From: Bacteroidales bacterium | Lineage (GTDB): Bacteria; Bacteroidota; Bacteroidia; Bacteroidales; UBA932 | Reading direction: 5' to 3' | DNA length: 26,087 bases | Assembly: GCA_017631875.1 (NCBI GenBank) | Contig: JAGBSL010000016.1 | Location: forward strand, 1 to 26,087 | Shown: positions 23,501 through 26,087 of the stretch, in pieces | How positions within the stretch are numbered: position 1 is the stretch's first letter | Layout: each line of letters begins with the position of its first letter | Notes under the pieces: generated by a model | What the model was told of the DNA's origin: nothing | The model's input: only the letters and a program-made list of their open reading frames with translations | The model's database searches: none | Translations under genes and position numbers: made by a program

Positions 23501-23614
23501 TATACTTTCACGTCGTTTGACGGATATAATCCTGAAGTTGGAGTAGACGGCATCTATTGGGGCGGGTATCCTAAACTCATAAGATGGTCTTTGGGAGTAG
23601 ATATTAATTTCTAG
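20564..23614 (+). CDS. susC: SusC-family TonB-dependent outer-membrane glycan transporter
   Basis: 1016 residues. The Sec signal peptide MRRLIAITLSLVALLSSAVTVSA is followed by a carboxypeptidase-regulatory-like domain at about 26-105 (VSGTVVSGQEPVIGALVYLQGTQSGTVTDADGHF), then EDVVVVGYGSMKKSDLTGSV (TonB-box region and plug start), IRIRGNSSLNG...PLIVVDGFPL, and DASAAAIYGSRGANGVILVQTK of the plug. The rest is a 22-strand-type barrel ending in aromatic-rich WSLGVDINF. With SusD it imports oligosaccharides, using energy from TonB-ExbBD. Its ATG overlaps the GH37 stop (ATGA). It appears intact and full length. Confidence 0.97.
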   Translation: MRRLIAITLSLVALLSSAVTVSAQRSVSGTVVSGQEPVIGALVYLQGTQSGTVTDADGHFVITASDGAVLCVECLGYKTRKVTVEKDIMDYYIELEVDSQMLEDVVVVGYGSMKKSDLTGSVASVKMDALQDRSSNSVEGLLQGRAAGLQVLNTSQDPGAGSIIRIRGNSSLNGSNTPLIVVDGFPLGEAGNLSQINPADIASIEILKDASAAAIYGSRGANGVILVQTKRAEKGKTSVSVKHQTTVGHFTEPLNIWRDPLLMAQISNEELVNAGLSPIYIGAYSNGVYYPSLLEIEEGKWSNTDWSKVALRTPVVNNTSASVAYSTDKVAMNLSLNYFDDQGVYIKDSFNKTNVNFNSVYHLSKAVTIQASSILSFHGRNANNTLAYGRNPLWPVYDKNGEYFLTSETDFGHPLVTTDNVKNYTDGKDFITSLAVEAELIKGLKLRSQLNYSYLTSIQDVYYASNTSQDAYDLKGQAQMNTWSSQDILSETYLTYSGTSGKHNYSAMVGHSFDKANARGLYTTAYGFVNDSLQNEDMSAGDPEKNYISNSYSDSRMLSFYGRANYAYDDRYLLTVTMRADGSSKFGAHSKWGYFPSAAVSWKLHNEEWMKGNPVFEEFKLRASFGVSGNQGISPYQTLNRFGTEKYWSDGKWQTAVGPGYEVGREGANDRYVLWGGISNPELKWETTNQFNVGADITFKGNGPRITIDYYEKYTTDLLREKFLPLSSGYDKMWVNDGSILNRGFEVTVDANIVNRRDFSLSGTLIFSLNRNTVTGLGNAVSSGLNIDPATGMQYEFCGSSLDTFSATPCIYAVGYPMYSFYGYRVDGIIQKGEDPGFMSNDGKDMPGELKYVDLNGDYAIDERDRCVIGDPNPDFTASLNLSMRWKGFDASIFLNGVYGNDIIYNGYTYDPRVKIKRWTIDNPTDKYPSLNSTRSYLFSDYFIQDGSYLRIQNLSLGYTFNFKQILNSVRVFADVDNLYTFTSFDGYNPEVGVDGIYWGGYPKLIRWSLGVDINF

Positions 23615-23618
23615 TGCT

Positions 23619-25109
23619 ATGAAGATGAAGAAATATATATTGTTGATGTCGGTGGCTGCGGTTCTGATGAACTCCTGCAGCCTTGAAGAGAAGTCTTACG
23701 GTTTCTATTCGGACGACAATTTCTATAAGTCGGAGGCGGATGCGACCTCAGCCCTGCTGTATGCCTATAATGCCCTGACCTTTCTGGAGTATTCACGAGG
23801 AATATTCTATCTTGGTGACATTCCAACGGAGACCATGAGCCCGAAGACGGATGAGGCCGGCGATGTCTATCAGCTGGAAAACTGGATATGCACCAACCAG
23901 ACCGAGCAACTCGAGTATTATTTCAAGTTCTGCTATATCGCCATCAACAGGGCGAATTCCGTGCTTGCAAACATCAATACTCCGGCAGTTCCCGATGAGG
24001 CAAAGAAACGTATCACAGGCGAGGCATATTTCCTAAGAGCATGGAACTATTTCAACCTTATGCGCAACTTCGGCAAGGTACCGGTGCACAAGGAGATGGT
24101 CAGCGAACTGTCGATGACCACTGCTCCGATGGCAAAGAACCTCGATGAGATATTCGACCTGATACGTAACGACTGCTGGAAGGCCATCTCGCTGCTGGAG
24201 GTGAACAAGGAGTTCGGCAGGGCCGACAAGGTCGCCGCTGAGGCTCTTCTCGCCAAGACTTATCTGACAGTAGCATCCGCTAAGGCGAATAGGGCGTATC
24301 TCTACTCTGATATGGATATCGATGTGAGTCAGATGTATGACAGCTGTGCCTTCTATGCTGGAAAGGTCATCAATGACTATAAAGCTCAGTATGACTTCGA
24401 TGAGGATCTCAGGCATATCTATGACGTCAATTATCCGGACGGACCTGAACATATATTCATAATGCCTATCGAACGTTCCGGTACTCAGGAAGGTAACTAC
24501 TCGAAGCTTCCTCTTATGTTCCTTCCGTCAAACAGTTCGATTCCTTTCTACATAAAGTATTCTGACGGTTCCCTGCAGAAGGCAAACGGAAACGGTTGGG
24601 GAGTTTTCCTTTGCAATGATGATTTCGTGGAGAACTCATTCAGTGCCGTAGACAAGCGCAGAACTGAACTTATCCATCGTGACATCTATGATGCGGCCGG
24701 CAATCCTATCGTGCCGAATCAGGTGAAGGGATATTATACGGCCAAGTATGTGGATCCGGACTTTATCGGTGAAAGGACAAGTGCCAGACCTTACCTTATC
24801 AGGTTCTCTGACATCGCTCTCGTATATGCTGAAGCGGCAGGTCCGGTGGAAGGTCTTCCGGTACTTAACAGGATAAGGGCAAGAGCCGGTCTTACTCCTC
24901 TTCCTGAGGGTCTTGACGAGGCTGTCTACAGACGTGAAGTAATAAAGGAAAGAGCTCTCGAGCTTGCATTTGAGGGAAACCGTCTGTATGACCTCAGGCG
25001 AACTGCAAGTGTGACGCTTACGGACATGAAGGCATTCGGACTTTCCGAAATGGAAACAGCCTTCTTCCCAATTCCGCAGAGAGAAATCGATTTGAACCCA
25101 AATTTGTAA
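23619..25109 (+). CDS. susD: SusD-family surface glycan-binding lipoprotein
   Basis: 496 residues. MKMKKYILLMSVAAVLMNSC has lipoprotein Cys20, followed by SLEEKS. The RagB/SusD fold is seen in the N-terminal helices (FYKSEADATSALLYAYNAL), the TPR-like core (YFLRAWNYFNLMRNFGKVPV) and the C-terminal signature LNRIRARAGLTPLPEG...RREVIKERALELAFEGNRLYDLRRT. It caps the SusC barrel as a lid and captures the oligosaccharide. It starts 4 nt after the susC stop; the start could be Met1 or Met3. The glycan partner, beta-mannan, is inferred from the GH26 neighbours. Confidence 0.96.
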   Translation: MKMKKYILLMSVAAVLMNSCSLEEKSYGFYSDDNFYKSEADATSALLYAYNALTFLEYSRGIFYLGDIPTETMSPKTDEAGDVYQLENWICTNQTEQLEYYFKFCYIAINRANSVLANINTPAVPDEAKKRITGEAYFLRAWNYFNLMRNFGKVPVHKEMVSELSMTTAPMAKNLDEIFDLIRNDCWKAISLLEVNKEFGRADKVAAEALLAKTYLTVASAKANRAYLYSDMDIDVSQMYDSCAFYAGKVINDYKAQYDFDEDLRHIYDVNYPDGPEHIFIMPIERSGTQEGNYSKLPLMFLPSNSSIPFYIKYSDGSLQKANGNGWGVFLCNDDFVENSFSAVDKRRTELIHRDIYDAAGNPIVPNQVKGYYTAKYVDPDFIGERTSARPYLIRFSDIALVYAEAAGPVEGLPVLNRIRARAGLTPLPEGLDEAVYRREVIKERALELAFEGNRLYDLRRTASVTLTDMKAFGLSEMETAFFPIPQREIDLNPNL

Positions 25110-25112
25110 GAT

Positions 25113-26015
25113 ATGAGACGTTATATCATAATGCTTATATTGCCGTTGCTGGCAGCAGTATCCTGCACCAAGGAAATCAATAAGGATATCCCGAGCAACG
25201 AGTGCTCCATTCTTGATATCAGGGTCTTCGGACAGCTGGGAAAACCCGAGATCGTGCGTCTGGATGAGACTTCAGGCGAGGTGACGCTGTTTATCAACAA
25301 AACTGACGACTACCCATGGAGCGCGGTAAAGGTAGAGTCCATAGCTCTGTCTGCCTATGCTGATTCGGATCTGGGACAAGATGCTGTATTGGACTTCTAT
25401 AATCCTCAGAGAAAGGCTGTCATCAAGGTTACTTCACAGACAGGCAAGTCGGTCGACTGGACTGTGATACTCAAGCCGTATGAGGCGTTCTATGCGGGCA
25501 AGTGGAAGGTCATCGACGCCAAGATATATGTCGACCAGAATATATCGGGATGCGGAACCGGTTCGTGGGGAACACCGATGAACGGAGCTGAGTTCGGTTT
25601 GTATTTCTCTCCGGAACTGGATAACATCATCACTATCGACATGAACTCCGAGATGGTTGACGGCAAGTTTACAGGTACCATTACCAATGATGCGGGTGCG
25701 GACGGATTGTGGGGAGAATTCAAAGGTGTCTGGCCTGGTGAGTATCCGGAAGATGCACCTCTTGACATGAATCCTCGTCTGAGACACCTTCTCCCAGCTG
25801 GACAGTCAGATTGGGTTCTGGACCTGACCACAAATGAAATGAAGATCACAAACAGGAATATCACATCTACGATGACCTTTGAAACCGATGAGTGGGGCAA
25901 TATGGTCTTTGTATTCAATCTTCCGGATGCGTCCAAGGAAATCGGAGGCTCGAACTTCTATGACAACTTCTGGAGAAGCAGTTACAGGTTCACTTACATC
26001 GTGAATCCGCTTTAG
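25113..26015 (+). CDS. Surface lipoprotein, likely accessory glycan-binding protein of the locus
   Basis: 300 residues. MRRYIIMLILPLLAAVSC is a lipoprotein signal (Cys18) followed by TKEINKD. Residues about 25-125 look like a DUF5018-type beta-sandwich often found at the start of surface glycan-binding proteins (CSILDIRVFGQLGKPEI...GKSVDWTVILKP). The rest (about 130-300) is an aromatic-rich beta domain (GKWKVIDAKIYVD, GCGTGSWGTP, WGEFKGVW) with no enzyme motif I recognise. Position right after SusD is where surface glycan-binding proteins are encoded. It is the last gene of the operon, followed by a terminator. Function is by context. Confidence 0.75.
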   Translation: MRRYIIMLILPLLAAVSCTKEINKDIPSNECSILDIRVFGQLGKPEIVRLDETSGEVTLFINKTDDYPWSAVKVESIALSAYADSDLGQDAVLDFYNPQRKAVIKVTSQTGKSVDWTVILKPYEAFYAGKWKVIDAKIYVDQNISGCGTGSWGTPMNGAEFGLYFSPELDNIITIDMNSEMVDGKFTGTITNDAGADGLWGEFKGVWPGEYPEDAPLDMNPRLRHLLPAGQSDWVLDLTTNEMKITNRNITSTMTFETDEWGNMVFVFNLPDASKEIGGSNFYDNFWRSSYRFTYIVNPL

Positions 26016-26036
26016 AACATGAGTGCCTCTATAAAA

Positions 26037-26071
26037 AAGAGACTGGCTAAATTGATGTTAGCCAGTCTCTT
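26037..26071 (+). terminator. Terminator of the polysaccharide operon
   Basis: A perfect 14-bp stem (AAGAGACTGGCTAA with TTAGCCAGTCTCTT) and 7-nt loop (ATTGATG) starts 21 nt after the last stop codon, with A-run before and an AT-rich tail after. Confidence 0.88.
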
Positions 26072-26087
26072 ATGATTTGTTTAACCC

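Overview
The window looks like chromosomal DNA from a Bacteroidales bacterium (phylum Bacteroidota). The evidence is a SusC/SusD pair, a carbamoyltransferase of the N-succinylornithine type known from Bacteroides, Bacteroidota-type promoter boxes (TAnnTTTG near -7, TTTG near -33), and short or overlapping gene junctions with little Shine-Dalgarno signal. The genus cannot be fixed from sequence alone; a Rikenellaceae-like or rumen/gut Bacteroidales lineage is a guess. I see no tRNA, rRNA, CRISPR array, transposase gene or prophage.

Region 1 (1-942, minus): the 5' part of a secreted two-domain esterase (E-set/CBM48-like plus esterase-D fold) that runs off the left edge.

Region 2 (988-9287, minus): one compact eight-gene operon, read right to left as GNAT acyltransferase, argG, argC, argD, argF', argB, M20 deacylase, argH. 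Together these cover glutamate to arginine by the linear acylated route. The carbamoyltransferase carries the proline at position 90 that marks N-succinylornithine specificity. Two operon proteins carry unusual insertions. The M20 deacylase is interrupted in frame by a 105-bp element with perfect 24-bp inverted ends, and its C-terminus is encoded by a second palindromic repeat. ArgB carries a cysteine-rich insertion of about 28 residues.

Region 3 (9288-14049): a structured leader in front of the arg operon; a small ribbon-helix-helix-like gene with a secreted TSCPD-domain gene; thymidine kinase divergent from an acidic Glu-Pro repeat protein; rsmI; a membrane-anchored helix-hairpin-helix protein that appears to be leaderless; and a DUF4160/DUF2442 pair. 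Strong hairpin terminators separate the units.

Region 4 (14063-26071): a polysaccharide utilisation locus, probably for beta-mannan. A seven-gene plus-strand operon encodes an AraC regulator, two GH26 lipoproteins, a GH37 (trehalase-family) lipoprotein, SusC, SusD and a surface lipoprotein, ending in a strong hairpin. A four-module SusE/F-like binding lipoprotein is transcribed divergently. The 243-bp gap between them carries repeated TGATnnTATCAAAT-like sites, the obvious candidate operators. The expected scheme is surface binding by SusD and the two accessory lipoproteins, cleavage by the GH26 enzymes, and import through SusC.
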